The notes: generated by a model from the letters alone, not told the origin. Positions 24,026-33,530 are shown, counted from the stretch's first letter. The stretch: DNA of 64,000 nucleotides from Youngiibacter fragilis 232.1 (GCF_000495435.3 NZ_AXUN02000146.1:1-64000), one strand, 5' to 3'. Numbers and translations: made by a program.

Positions 24026-25650
24026 CAGTCTTCCCCCCTCTTCTTGTTCTTTTTAAGGTCCTTCTCTACAGCATCCGCTGCCAGCTTTCCTGTAAGGATC
24101 GCCACAGGTACCCCTGCAGGATTGAAGGCCCACTGTCCGGCCTGCTTTATGGTATCGACTGGAGTTAGAACCGACTTGCTGACCTTCAGGAACCGGTACT
24201 CCGCAGGAAACGGGTCGTTGGCAAAGGACCACCCTGTAAGGGATCCCTGGGTATTGTTTGTCTTACCTTCTATGGTAAGCGGAGTGGTAACCACTGTCTT
24301 TACCATATGGCTCATAAGCTCCGGGAAATATCCATCCAGTTCATCCAATACCATTTCGGTGACCATCTTCTTGAGGTTCTCATGAGAATCAATGGATGCA
24401 ATGTGTTTTGCGAGCCCGTGATCAAAAAGCAGTGATACGATCAGCGCAGTCTCCCCCGGTGGCGACAGTGAAGGGTCCCTGAGTGACGGTATCGATATCT
24501 CAAAGGTATTCTGCCTGACGAATACTCTAAGCCAATCATAGATCCTATCAAGGTCATCTGTGAAGTTGCCCTGCCCGTCCCTGAGGTCAGAAAGCGTTAT
24601 CCCCGAAAGTCCTTCCTTCGACGGGGTATAGAACACATGAGGACCGCTTATGGGCTTGAAAGTATCCGGGCTCTGGTCTGTAATGACATAAACTGTGAGA
24701 ACAGAGTCAGCTCCCTTCTTGTTCATTAAGAATTCCTGTTTCTTTGTAACCTCGTTCTTCAGCGGGGATTCCTGCCAACTTGCCGCATCGAGGCACCTGT
24801 ACAGCATATTGGAATCCGCCGCCCATATCATCTGGTCATAGGAATACTCATTTCCTTCATTCAGCCTTACGATTCTCTTCTCCGGATCTATATGGACTAC
24901 CTCCCGGCCGTTCATTATCACCCCGTGGTTCTTCCTTATTACTTCCTCCAGCTTGTCCACAACGACCTGAGTCGATCCCTTCGGGTACTGGTAGTCGAGG
25001 TAAAGGGAGAAATATGACAATGCGAAGAAGGTAGGGGTGCTTTCAAAAAAGTGCTGAGTTATGATCTGCACCAGCGATTCATTCTTCGTAATCCTGCGTA
25101 AATGGTCGTTGATCGGTTCGAGGAGCTTCATCGCCTTGCGGATGTTATACACAAACTTTACAGTCCATGGAAGGAGCGTCTTAAGCATATATCCGTAGTC
25201 ATAGGGCTTTGACATGAACAGAGGGTTCTCTATGCCATAGAGCACATCCATGTATCCCATGACCTTCCTGATCTCCTCAAGGATCCTGTCAATTTCAGCC
25301 GAATTTCCTGGGTAAGTCTCCTTCAAGAGCTTCCCGTAGTCATCCAGGCCTGACTTGTCCCTGAAATCCACATAATTGTCGCCTATGGCAAGCCTTACCG
25401 GATTGGGAAGGAATTCGACCTCGATCCCAAGCTGCTTCATCATGGGAGTGAAAATTCCGGAGTCTATTATCCCTCTTGCCCCCTGGTCTACCTGATGGCC
25501 GTCTATCATGAAAGCTCCGAGGAGCCCTCCATTCTTATGGTTTTTTTCAACAATAAGGACCCTGTAGCCGCTTTTTGTAAGGTAAGCAGCTGATGTGAGC
25601 CCTGCCATGCCTGCTCCGACTATGATGACATCGTAGTGCTTCTCATTCAT
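24025..25650 (-). CDS. CrtI/retinol-saturase-type FAD oxidoreductase
   Basis: An FAD-dependent enzyme of about 541 residues in the phytoene desaturase/retinol saturase superfamily. The Rossmann motif IVGAGMAGLTSAAYL lies near residue 10, followed by the family YRVLIVEKNHKNGG, and a C-terminal FAD contact around GVPVAILTGKLAAD. The ATG at 25650 follows GGGAGTGG; an upstream extension to 25728 lacks a ribosome binding site and would precede the Rossmann motif. With SnoaL and SDR partners it suggests a small isoprenoid or polyene-type modification pathway, but no prenyl synthase is in the window. Confidence 0.9.
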   Translation of the reverse strand: MNEKHYDVIIVGAGMAGLTSAAYLTKSGYRVLIVEKNHKNGGLLGAFMIDGHQVDQGARGIIDSGIFTPMMKQLGIEVEFLPNPVRLAIGDNYVDFRDKSGLDDYGKLLKETYPGNSAEIDRILEEIRKVMGYMDVLYGIENPLFMSKPYDYGYMLKTLLPWTVKFVYNIRKAMKLLEPINDHLRRITKNESLVQIITQHFFESTPTFFALSYFSLYLDYQYPKGSTQVVVDKLEEVIRKNHGVIMNGREVVHIDPEKRIVRLNEGNEYSYDQMIWAADSNMLYRCLDAASWQESPLKNEVTKKQEFLMNKKGADSVLTVYVITDQSPDTFKPISGPHVFYTPSKEGLSGITLSDLRDGQGNFTDDLDRIYDWLRVFVRQNTFEISIPSLRDPSLSPPGETALIVSLLFDHGLAKHIASIDSHENLKKMVTEMVLDELDGYFPELMSHMVKTVVTTPLTIEGKTNNTQGSLTGWSFANDPFPAEYRFLKVSKSVLTPVDTIKQAGQWAFNPAGVPVAILTGKLAADAVEKDLKKNKKRGED

Positions 25651-25827
25651 GTTTACCACTCCCGTCATGACCTGTATACTTCTATGGACTGAAGATTTAA
25701 GTATAATATTCTGACAATTACAATTCAATTATAGATGATATCCAGGACTTTGTCATGATATGCCTGACCTTCGATTACTAAGACTTGTGACTTTTGACCG
25801 CTTTTTTGGAAATTGTTCCCGGAAGCT

Positions 25828-25865
25828 GATGAAGGAGGGCACAGTTTCCTGAGCCCTCCTTCATC
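25828..25865 (-). terminator. Terminator of the speDE operon
   Basis: GATGAAGGAGGGC (25828-25840) and GCCCTCCTTCATC (25853-25865) form a perfect 13-bp stem 35 bases past the Gfo/Idh stop. Confidence 0.7.
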
Positions 25866-25900
25866 TATCATGCAGTATTGCAGCATGACACCATTTTCTT

Positions 25901-26980
25901 CTATGTTTGCAGTATCCCTTCCATCTCCGGAAGCTTCCTGAAGTCCTTTATCACGAATGGCGCTTCTTCACTGAAGGCCTTCTCAAGGATCAGGATGTCC
26001 GTAAGGATCTCCTGCCTTGTGAGATAAGGCTTTGCACCATGAAGTATGGTCTCACGCATGCGGTCGTATACCCTTCCATAGTCGCCTGCTACGGTAGGGA
26101 ACCTCTCGTCAGAAGATTTTTCACCCGCGTAAGTCCTCAGGATTCCAAAGTCTTCAAGACTGTCTTCCCCGAAGCCATCGGTCCCTGGCATTATGTATTC
26201 CTTCAGGAACCTTTCCTGCCTGTCTATTTCCTGCTTTACGAAGCTTCCCTTCGTTCCGTGGATCGTCAGTCTTGGATAAGGGATACCCACAAGGTGGCTT
26301 GTCTTGACTACTGCCTTGGTCCTTCCGTAATAGAGTGTCAGCTCGTAGTAATCCTCAGGATTCCTCTCATCCCTCAGGCTCCTTCTCTCATAGATCACAG
26401 AGTCAGGGATCCCGAAGAGCATTGTCATCTGGTCCACGGTATGTATCCCCAGTCCGAATATATAGCCGTCTATATAGTTTGCGTCAGGCCTGTATTCCTC
26501 ATGGGGCCTGTAGTAGTCGAAGTGTGATTCTATCTCCACTATCTCCCCGAGCCTTCCTGACTCGATTACGCTCTTTGCTGTAAGTATGTCGCTGTCAAAC
26601 CGCCTGTTCTGGAACGGCATGGCGATAAGCCCCTTTTCCCTTGCAAGCTCCAGAAGTGTCCAGGCTTCCTCGAAGCTTGAGCAGAAGGGCTTGTCCACAA
26701 GCACGTGCTTTCCCGAGTGGAGCGCCCTTGTCGCCATGCAGAAATGGGTGTCCGAGGGTGTGGCAACGACGATCATGTCAATTTCAGGGTCCTCGAGCAT
26801 GACACTCTCATCCTCAGTGAAGATGACATCAGGATATGCCTTCATCTCCTCAGCACGCTTCTTTAAGCTCGGCAGGACTATTGTCTTCACCCTTATGCCT
26901 TCCCTTATGTTCAGATATGGAAGATGATACCTCTGTGCGCTTTTCCCGAAACCGTAGAACCCGACTACAAGCTCTCTCAT
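25901..26980 (-). CDS. Gfo/Idh/MocA-family oxidoreductase
   Basis: A 359-residue NAD(P)-dependent oxidoreductase. The Rossmann motif GFYGFGKSAQRYHLPYL begins near residue 8; VDKPFCSSFEEAW (near 96) carries the EKP-like lysine, and GLGIHTVDQMTMLFG (near 175) holds the family catalytic His. Most members act on sugars or cyclitols. Here the start overlaps the spermidine synthase stop by four bases (ATGA), so it is part of the polyamine operon. A role in polyamine metabolism is possible but not a known one for this family. Confidence 0.9.
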   Translation of the reverse strand: MRELVVGFYGFGKSAQRYHLPYLNIREGIRVKTIVLPSLKKRAEEMKAYPDVIFTEDESVMLEDPEIDMIVVATPSDTHFCMATRALHSGKHVLVDKPFCSSFEEAWTLLELAREKGLIAMPFQNRRFDSDILTAKSVIESGRLGEIVEIESHFDYYRPHEEYRPDANYIDGYIFGLGIHTVDQMTMLFGIPDSVIYERRSLRDERNPEDYYELTLYYGRTKAVVKTSHLVGIPYPRLTIHGTKGSFVKQEIDRQERFLKEYIMPGTDGFGEDSLEDFGILRTYAGEKSSDERFPTVAGDYGRVYDRMRETILHGAKPYLTRQEILTDILILEKAFSEEAPFVIKDFRKLPEMEGILQT

Positions 26981-27834
26981 ACGTTCTTCCCGCCTTCAAG
27001 AAGCTCCTTCACATAGTTCGGAAGTGCGAAGGACCCTCTGTGGATATCTGTGTTGTAGTACCTGGTCCTAAGCCCCAGTCCGTTCCATTTGTCAGCATCA
27101 AGGTCCCTCACAGGGTCAAGCCTCTTTGAAGCGAAGCCGAACAGCCAGTGTCCTGAGGCGTAGGTAGGAATATGGACCTGGTAGACCGATGCTATGGGGA
27201 AGAACTCAGTTATCCTTGCGTGAGCCCTCTGCATCTGCTTCGCGTATTCCGGATAGAACGGGCTCTCATGCTGGTTGACAAGAATTCCGTCATCCTTAAG
27301 GGCTTTGTGGCAGTTACCGTAGAACTCCCTTGTGAACAATCCTTCACCAGGTCCAATGGGGTCAGTGCTGTCGACGATTATTAGGTCATATTCACTGACC
27401 TTGTCCCTTACGAAGGCGAGCCCGTCTTCGAAGTAAAGGCTGACCCTCGGGTCATCAAGCCCTGATGTGGAGTTCGGGAAGTATTCCCTGCATACATCTA
27501 CAACAAGCTTGTCTATCTCAACCATGTCTATCTTTTTTATGCCCTCGTACCTTATGAGCTCCCTTACCGTTCCGCCGTCTCCGGCTCCGATTACAAGGAC
27601 CTTCTCAATGCTGGGGTTCGTAGCCATGGGCACATGGACTATCATGTCGTGGTATATGAACTCATCCTTCTCCGTTATCATTATGAAACCGTCAAGGGTG
27701 AAGAACCTTCCAAGTCCCGGGCTCTCGAAGACCTCTATCTTCTGGAAGTCGCTCTTTCCTGAATAAAGCTGCCTGTCTATCCTAACCGAGAATTTGACAT
27801 CCTCGCTGTGAAATTCTGAAAACCAAAGTTCCAT
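26977..27834 (-). CDS. speE: Spermidine synthase
   Basis: A 285-residue aminopropyltransferase that joins decarboxylated S-adenosylmethionine to putrescine. The N-terminal beta-rich part carries FFTLDGFIMITEKDEF and YHDMIVHVP. The SAM-binding motif is VIGAGDGGTVRE (about residues 84-95), and DSTDPIGPGE (near 158) holds the catalytic Asp. The length fits the bacterial enzyme. It lies 19 bases downstream of speD and overlaps the Gfo/Idh gene downstream. Confidence 0.96.
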   Translation of the reverse strand: MELWFSEFHSEDVKFSVRIDRQLYSGKSDFQKIEVFESPGLGRFFTLDGFIMITEKDEFIYHDMIVHVPMATNPSIEKVLVIGAGDGGTVRELIRYEGIKKIDMVEIDKLVVDVCREYFPNSTSGLDDPRVSLYFEDGLAFVRDKVSEYDLIIVDSTDPIGPGEGLFTREFYGNCHKALKDDGILVNQHESPFYPEYAKQMQRAHARITEFFPIASVYQVHIPTYASGHWLFGFASKRLDPVRDLDADKWNGLGLRTRYYNTDIHRGSFALPNYVKELLEGGKNV

Positions 27835-27853
27835 TGTTACCTCCGTCTGTTTT

Positions 27854-28666
27854 CTATTCCCTTATCTCAAGGTTCTGACCCATATATATCTCGATCATTT
27901 CCTTCCTGAGGCCTTTGACTATGATTTGCTTCTCATCTTCAGTGAAGTCCTCTTCCTTCCTGCTGAAGAGATAGTCGTCAAGGTCTGGCTTCTTAACCAT
28001 CATCTTGGTATGGAAGATGTTCTCACCCTTTATGTTGACATCAAGGGTCTCATATGCGCTCAATGTGTCCTTGTCTATGAAGTCCCTTATGGATTCTATG
28101 CTGTGGTCGATGAATACCTTCCTTCCGTCCTCAGCCCTTGTGAATCCCCGTACCCTGTAATCAATTGTGATGATATCGGAATCGAAGCTTCCGATGAGGT
28201 AATCCAGCGCCTTAAGCGGTGATATGGTCCCGCAGGTCGATACGTCGATGTCCACCCTGAAGGTTGATATGTTATGGTCAGGATGATACTCAGGATACGT
28301 ATGCACAGTCAGATGACTCTTGTCCAGGTGTCCCGCTACCGAGGTCCTCTTCTTGTATATGTCGATCCCTCTGTTGCAGGTCTCATCCACCAGGCTATCC
28401 TCTACTGGTTCCTCCGATATGAGCACTGTAACGCTCGCGCCCTGAGGTTCATAATCCTGCTTTGAGATATTAAGGACATGTGCCCCTATTATCCCGGTCA
28501 CATCCTCAAGAATCCTCGTAAGCCTCTCTGAATTGAACCACTCATCCACATAGCTCAGATAGTCATTCTGCTCCTTTTCACTTGACGTGTAGCACACATC
28601 ATATATGTTGAAGCTTAAGGTCTTTGTCAGGTTATTGAACCCGAATAGTTTCAGCTTTCCTGCCAT
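27854..28666 (-). CDS. speD: S-adenosylmethionine decarboxylase proenzyme
   Basis: A 270-residue class 1A (E. coli-like) enzyme that supplies the aminopropyl donor for SpeE. The self-processing site is LDKSHLTVHTYPE, with cleavage before Ser117, which becomes the pyruvoyl group. The length is close to that of the E. coli enzyme and much longer than the short archaeal/Bacillus class 1B type. It is the first gene of the speD-speE-Gfo/Idh operon. No arginine or ornithine decarboxylase is nearby, so putrescine must come from elsewhere. Confidence 0.96.
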   Translation of the reverse strand: MAGKLKLFGFNNLTKTLSFNIYDVCYTSSEKEQNDYLSYVDEWFNSERLTRILEDVTGIIGAHVLNISKQDYEPQGASVTVLISEEPVEDSLVDETCNRGIDIYKKRTSVAGHLDKSHLTVHTYPEYHPDHNISTFRVDIDVSTCGTISPLKALDYLIGSFDSDIITIDYRVRGFTRAEDGRKVFIDHSIESIRDFIDKDTLSAYETLDVNIKGENIFHTKMMVKKPDLDDYLFSRKEEDFTEDEKQIIVKGLRKEMIEIYMGQNLEIRE

Positions 28667-28772
28667 TTGCGCCTCCCACTATGAAAGAATTGCGGTAATT
28701 AGAAAAAAATCCGCTACCTATGATTATAGGGAAAATCAGAAGAAAAACAAACAAAAACATCAAAAACTGTGG

Positions 28773-29168
28773 TCAGCAGGTACCATGCGCGAGCAGCGCC
28801 ACATCCATGCCCTTCCTGAATAGCTCGTTGTATGCCCTGCAGGCATCAGGAGTCTTAAGCACCATTACCCTTGCCACACCGTTGTCATTCAGGTAGTCTA
28901 TGACTGAATCAGGCACCTCAAGGGCACCTTCGGCACCGTTCCCGATTATGAGGATATCACAGCCACTCTCAAGCACCCTCTCCACCATGGATTCGGTAAG
29001 GACATGACCCTGCCTCTCCTTCCAGCGCCGTACAACCCCTGCTGTTATCATTATGTCCTTGCCCTTGCCCTTCCTGTCATCTCCGCTTCCCGAATGCTCC
29101 TCGCCATTTATAACGAAACTGCCCCAAAGGTATTTCTCGATTGGTCCCCTGGGATCGTCAAACATCAT
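28773..29168 (-). CDS. Mth938/DUF498-domain protein
   Basis: A 131-residue single-domain protein of the Mth938 family (the fold also found in the mitochondrial complex I assembly factor NDUFAF3). Features are GSFVINGEEHSGS at the N-terminus, VLESGCDILIIGNGAEG in the middle and DACRAYNELFRKGMDVALLAHGTC at the end. Bacterial function is unknown. The start overlaps the aldo/keto reductase stop by four bases, so the two are co-expressed. Confidence 0.82.
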   Translation of the reverse strand: MMFDDPRGPIEKYLWGSFVINGEEHSGSGDDRKGKGKDIMITAGVVRRWKERQGHVLTESMVERVLESGCDILIIGNGAEGALEVPDSVIDYLNDNGVARVMVLKTPDACRAYNELFRKGMDVALLAHGTC

Positions 29169-30039
29169 TCTCCCTCCCGTTTCTTGGGCCAGATGGGATA
29201 GTATTCAAGCTTCCTCGCATGGATCTTAAGGAACTCCTCATCATCATCCGACATGGGGTATTTCCTCAGGTCATCGATCCTCTCGAGCATGAATTTGAAA
29301 TGGTCAATGTCACCTGGAGGGATCAGCGTATGCACACCCTTTTGTAAGGCATACTTCATGGCAAGCCTTCCAAGCCTCTCCTCATCCCAGATGGTCTTCA
29401 CCCATGACTTCGGGAAGTCCTTGGTCTCATCCTCCAGATATCTCCTCTTTGCAAGGCTCTTGTCCCTATGAAGCCCTTGTAGGTCTCCTTCACCGCTTCG
29501 GAAATGCGGTCTCCCCATCCAGTGTTGATCCCCATCGCCCAGTTCATCGGGAACATGACCGTGTTGAAGTCATACATCCCGATAGCCTTGAGGGCAACCT
29601 CCTCGCTGTGGGCTGAGAAGCCGATGTTCCTGATAAGACCGTCGCGCTTAGCTATAAGAAGGGCTTCCATAGCCCCTCCAGGTCCGAACGCCTCCTCCAG
29701 GTCCTCCATCTTCGAAAGCGCATGGAGCTGATATACGTCGAACCAGTCGGTCTTAAGGGTCTTGAGCGATGAAAGGAGCTCCTCCTGGGCACCCTCATAG
29801 TCCCGCCTCATGGTCTTGCAGGCAAGGAACACATCCTTCCTGTAGGGCTTGAGCGCAGGTCCCATCCGATCCTGAGCGATCCCGTAGGATGGAGCCACAT
29901 CAAAATAGTTGACCTCGCTGTCTATCGCAAAGCTGACATACTCATTCGCCTTCTCCTGCGTCTCGGCATCTACGATTATTCCTCCGAATGTTACAGGGCT
30001 GACCATCAGTCCTGTCCTTCCCAGCTTTTCCCTTTCCAT
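29165..30039 (-). pseudogene. Aldo/keto reductase with a single frameshift
   Basis: The first frame (30039 to about 29467) encodes the N-terminal two-thirds of an aldo/keto reductase: LGRTGLMVSPVTFGG, YFDVAPSYG with the catalytic Asp/Tyr, and KTMRRDYEGAQEELLSSLKTL. The second frame (about 29466 to 29165) continues the barrel with DKSLAKRRYLED and ends KREGE. The switch occurs at a CCC run (29464-29466, GGG in the coding strand). One extra G there would restore FIGDKSLAKRR and a single frame of about 291 residues. This could be a true inactivation, a phase-variable tract or a base-call error. The ATG at 30039 follows GGAGG. Confidence 0.85.
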
Positions 30040-30121
30040 TGCATAGACCTCCAATCATATGATCAACATTGATTCACTCTAACCATATTATACTCCCTGA
30101 CCAGTTGACTTCCTATTATTC

Positions 30122-30988
30122 TCACCTTGCCGCCTTAATTGATTTGAAGCCCGAGATGACATCATTGATCTCTTCAGTTATGCTGTTCTGCCTTTCCCTC
30201 ATGTAGTTGAAGCCAAGTTCCTCAAGCTTCTCGTCAATGTTGCTCTCCGCTGAAGTCATTGCTTCAAGCCTGCTTTCACTTTCAGCTGCAAGCGACTGGC
30301 AGAAGCATCTGTAGATGGTAATGAAAAAGTACTGCCTGAAAAGGTCCGAAAGCAGCCTGTCCCTGTCCATGAAAAGCTCCGGCAGGCTCCTTGAGCTCCA
30401 TTTAGTTCCTCTCCCTTCAGGAACTGCCATATCAATCGGGTAAAGCCTTTCGGAGGTCTCCACATAGCCGCCCCCTTCCAAAGGGCGGTTATAGTGAAGA
30501 TATATTTCGCTTGTCTTGCCATCCTTCCTCAGCTCCTCTATAAGCATGAGAAGCCTCTGCACCTGGAGCGTTATGCCATCAACCGTCTGGGGCATACTGA
30601 TGTTGCCTGCTGACTTCATTTCATGCTCAAGGTATGATTCTGCCTGCTGACCAGCAGTTATTACCTTCGGTCCTTTATTGACCATACCTTGCTTTAGGAA
30701 ATGCGACACTATCCTTTCGTTGAACCTTCCTACAAGCCCAAGTTCGGACCCGAATACAACATGTATGGTGTCACCGCCATCAGCGCTCCAGGCTCCAGGC
30801 CTTTCATCCTCGAAGGAGAGTATAAGGTCAAGGACCATGTCAAGGACAGCCCTGTACTCCACCGAAGCCTTTTCAGCATTCTTGAACTGCATGATGCTTG
30901 CTGAGGCGTGGGCTTTCATTGTTGTTATTATTGATTTAAGGCTCTCCACTGATTCAATGCTTCTTGCCAGTGTCCTCAGGTTCTGCAT
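30122..30988 (-). CDS. atpG: N-ATPase gamma subunit
   Basis: A 288-residue central-stalk subunit. The N-terminal helix (LRTLARSIESVESLKSIITTM) and the C-terminal helix (ERQNSITEEINDVISGFKSIKAAR) form the coiled coil that rotates inside the alpha/beta ring, and the middle has the Rossmann-like part. It is diverged from housekeeping F-type gamma, as expected for N-ATPases. It is the last gene of the operon, five bases after atpA. Confidence 0.93.
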   Translation of the reverse strand: MQNLRTLARSIESVESLKSIITTMKAHASASIMQFKNAEKASVEYRAVLDMVLDLILSFEDERPGAWSADGGDTIHVVFGSELGLVGRFNERIVSHFLKQGMVNKGPKVITAGQQAESYLEHEMKSAGNISMPQTVDGITLQVQRLLMLIEELRKDGKTSEIYLHYNRPLEGGGYVETSERLYPIDMAVPEGRGTKWSSRSLPELFMDRDRLLSDLFRQYFFITIYRCFCQSLAAESESRLEAMTSAESNIDEKLEELGFNYMRERQNSITEEINDVISGFKSIKAAR

Positions 30989-30993
30989 CTTCC

Positions 30994-32499
30994 CTAAAAC
31001 TCCTTCCCAAGGGCATCCCTTGCCTTCTCAAGGAAATAAAGCTCAATGTCCTCACTTACCTTCTCACCCATGAGTATTGGCTCCCTGAACTCCTTGTGTT
31101 CCCTGACTGTATTCATCACGATCTCCTCCGCTCTGGAGATGTCTTCCAGCGGAACTGTATCAAACAGCCCCCTGGTAACTGCAAGAAGGACCCCGATCTG
31201 CTCTGTCACCTCCATGGGCGAGAATTGCTTCTGGTTAAGTACCTTCCTTATCCTTTTACCTCTTTCCAGCACCTTCCTTGTGGATTCATCTATTCCTGTA
31301 CCGAACCTTGAGAATACCTCCAGCTCCTCGTACTGCGAGTAAGACAGCTTAAGGCTGCTGGTTATCGCCCTGTATGCAGGAAGCTGTGTCTTTCCTCCGA
31401 CCCTCGACACTGAGACCCCGATCATCACAGCCGGCAGATTCCCCTTCTGGAAAAGCTTTGGTGAAAGATAAACCTGTCCGTCGGTTATTGAAATCAGGTT
31501 TGTAGGTATGTAGGCAGATATGTTCTCAGCCTGTGTCTCCACTATAGGAAGCGCCGTGATGCTTCCCCCTCCATATTCCTCCCTGAGGTGTGTGGCTCTC
31601 TCCAGGAGCCTCGAGTGGATGTAGAATATGTCCCCTGGGTATGCCTCCCTTCCAGGAGTCCTTTCCAGAAGAAGTGAAAGCTCCCTGTACGCCCTTGCAT
31701 GCTTCGTAAGGTCATCGTATATTATAAGAACATCCTTCCCCAGAGACATGAAGTACTCGGCAAGTGAGGTTGCGGCATAAGGCGCAATGTACGCCACTCC
31801 CGGCGGATCCTCTGTTCCCGCCACCATGACTACTGTATGCTCCATTGCCCCATAAAGCTTAAGGGTGGACACCATCTTCGTGACTGAGGAAATCTGCTGT
31901 CCAATTGCACAGTATATGCAGATGACATCCTTGCCCTTCTGGTTGATGACCGTATCAACTGCAATGGCAGTCTTGCCAGTCTGCCTGTCGCCAAGTATGA
32001 GCTCCCTTTGCCCCTTGCCAATGGGCACGACAGCATCTATGACCTTTATTCCCGTCTGGATGGGACTTGATACCGGTGACCTTGACATGATGGGAGGTGC
32101 CTCCCTCTCAATTGGAAGCCTCTTATCCCATTTGATCTCACCCTTGTCATCCAGAGGTTCCCCAAGCGGGCTCACCACACGGCCGATGAAGTCCATGGAT
32201 ACCGGGATGTCAACAACCGAGAACGTCCGCCTCACCTGCTGTCCTGCTGCAATGCCCCTGAAGTCCCCGAGCAGCATTATACCCGCTGACTTCCTGTCGA
32301 GATTGAACGCAATTCCCTTAAGTCCTTCGTCGAAGCTTACCAGCTCCTGGTTCTGGAGCAACCTGAGGCCTCTGACTATGGCATATCCCCTGTCAGCTGA
32401 AACTACAGTCCCTACCTCCTCGACGGATGCCATCGAAAGTCCTTCAGCCATTGCGTAATCCACCGCATTATCCACTGCTGCGATCCCTTCCCTAAGCAT
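30994..32499 (-). CDS. atpA: N-ATPase alpha subunit
   Basis: A 501-residue non-catalytic nucleotide-binding subunit. The P-loop [14 protein letters not shown] lies at about residues 170-183; [13 protein letters not shown] and the [13 protein letters not shown] region follow, and the C-terminal helical part is complete. The length equals typical F1 alpha. It lies between atpF and atpG in the N-ATPase operon. Confidence 0.97.
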   Translation of the reverse strand: MLREGIAAVDNAVDYAMAEGLSMASVEEVGTVVSADRGYAIVRGLRLLQNQELVSFDEGLKGIAFNLDRKSAGIMLLGDFRGIAAGQQVRRTFSVVDIPVSMDFIGRVVSPLGEPLDDKGEIKWDKRLPIEREAPPIMSRSPVSSPIQTGIKVIDAVVPIGKGQRELILGDRQTGKTAIAVDTVINQKGKDVICIYCAIGQQISSVTKMVSTLKLYGAMEHTVVMVAGTEDPPGVAYIAPYAATSLAEYFMSLGKDVLIIYDDLTKHARAYRELSLLLERTPGREAYPGDIFYIHSRLLERATHLREEYGGGSITALPIVETQAENISAYIPTNLISITDGQVYLSPKLFQKGNLPAVMIGVSVSRVGGKTQLPAYRAITSSLKLSYSQYEELEVFSRFGTGIDESTRKVLERGKRIRKVLNQKQFSPMEVTEQIGVLLAVTRGLFDTVPLEDISRAEEIVMNTVREHKEFREPILMGEKVSEDIELYFLEKARDALGKEF

Positions 32500-32513
32500 T
32501 CAGAGCACCCCCC

Positions 32514-33263
32514 TCATCCCTTGCGGGGTCCGATGGCCTTCATGACCTTATCAAGTGACTCCTCGAGGTATCTTCTCATGCTCACCTCTACAAGCCTTGT
32601 CTCAAGCCTTAGAAGGTAACCTTCACCAAGCGTACTGTCAACTGAGAAGACAGGTTCTTTATCCATCCCAAGCCTTTCTGCCAAAGCTCCCCTTATTGCG
32701 TCCTTTACACCTTCATCGATTTCCCTGGCTGATTTGATAAGGGGTCTCAGTTCAACACCTGATAAGTCCCCCTCCTCCGGTTCCAGCTCCCTGATCCTCT
32801 TCAGGAAGGTATCCAAAGCCTTCATCGACAGGTCTTCCCCTGAGACCTCTTTGAGTATTCCGCCTGCTATTAGGTTTGCGTTCCTTGCAAGGCTGGCCCT
32901 CAGGTCTTCAGACAGCCTCTCCTTTTCAGATTCCACTTCATCAAGGAAGCTCCTTCTCTTCTTCAGAGCCTCCTCCCTGAAGCCTTCTACCAGTTCCTCT
33001 TTCCGTGCTTCGGCCTCTTCATTGGCCTTATCGAGTATGAGCCTTTTCTCCTCGTCTATCCCAGCCATCCTTTTTCTGTAGGATCCTATGAGTTCCTTTG
33101 CTTCCATCTCCATCCTCTCTGCCTCGTCAAGCCTCATGGTTATCTCCTCCTGCCTTTTCCTCATTGTCTCTGTTACAGGCTTATAAAGAAGCCTGTTCAT
33201 CAGGTACATGAGTATGAGGAAGTTGAAGATCTGGGCGATTATCTCGAACGGACTTATATTCAT
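32514..33263 (-). CDS. atpF: N-ATPase b subunit with delta-like C-terminus
   Basis: A 249-residue subunit, far longer than the usual 160-residue b. One N-terminal membrane helix (about residues 5-25) is followed by a long charged coiled coil (30-150). The last 50 residues (VFSVDSTLGEGYLLRLETRL) look like the C-terminal domain of the delta subunit (compare VDPSLIGG). No separate delta gene exists in the operon, in keeping with N-ATPases, so this chain probably does both jobs. It overlaps atpE by four bases. Confidence 0.92.
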   Translation of the reverse strand: MNISPFEIIAQIFNFLILMYLMNRLLYKPVTETMRKRQEEITMRLDEAERMEMEAKELIGSYRKRMAGIDEEKRLILDKANEEAEARKEELVEGFREEALKKRRSFLDEVESEKERLSEDLRASLARNANLIAGGILKEVSGEDLSMKALDTFLKRIRELEPEEGDLSGVELRPLIKSAREIDEGVKDAIRGALAERLGMDKEPVFSVDSTLGEGYLLRLETRLVEVSMRRYLEESLDKVMKAIGPRKG

Positions 33264-33529
33264 GGTGATATCACCCAGCTCCAGAACGGGTTGGCGAACA
33301 GGAGTATCATTGTGACGACAAAGCAGTATATGGCTGTTGATTCTATCATGGCCAGGCCTACGAAAAGGGTCCTGGATATGGTGTTTGCCTCGTCAGGCTG
33401 CTGTGCAATGGACCTCAGAGCCTGCGACACCGCATTACCCTCACCAATGGCGGGCGCTATGGACCCGATTGCCATGGTGATTCCTGCAGTCACTATCGAT
33501 GCTATGCCTATGGCGCTTTGTGCATCCAT
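33260..33529 (-). CDS. atpE: N-ATPase c subunit
   Basis: An 89-residue hairpin of two membrane helices forming the rotor ring. Helix 1 has PAIGEGNAVSQAL with Glu30 where Na-type rings carry Gln. The loop is QQPDEA. Helix 2 has AMIESTAIY with the ion-carrying Glu63, Ser64, Thr65 and Tyr68, the set seen in Na-binding rings. The double-carboxylate arrangement is known from N-type rings, at least one of which is reported to be proton-specific, so ion choice cannot be settled here. The ATG at 33529 follows AAAGGAGG. Confidence 0.95.
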   Translation of the reverse strand: MDAQSAIGIASIVTAGITMAIGSIAPAIGEGNAVSQALRSIAQQPDEANTISRTLFVGLAMIESTAIYCFVVTMILLFANPFWSWVISP

Positions 33530-33530
33530 C

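Noticed and set aside
31865-32458. 197-codon open frame opposite atpA
   Set aside because: Antisense to the atpA P-loop region and explained by codon bias of that gene.
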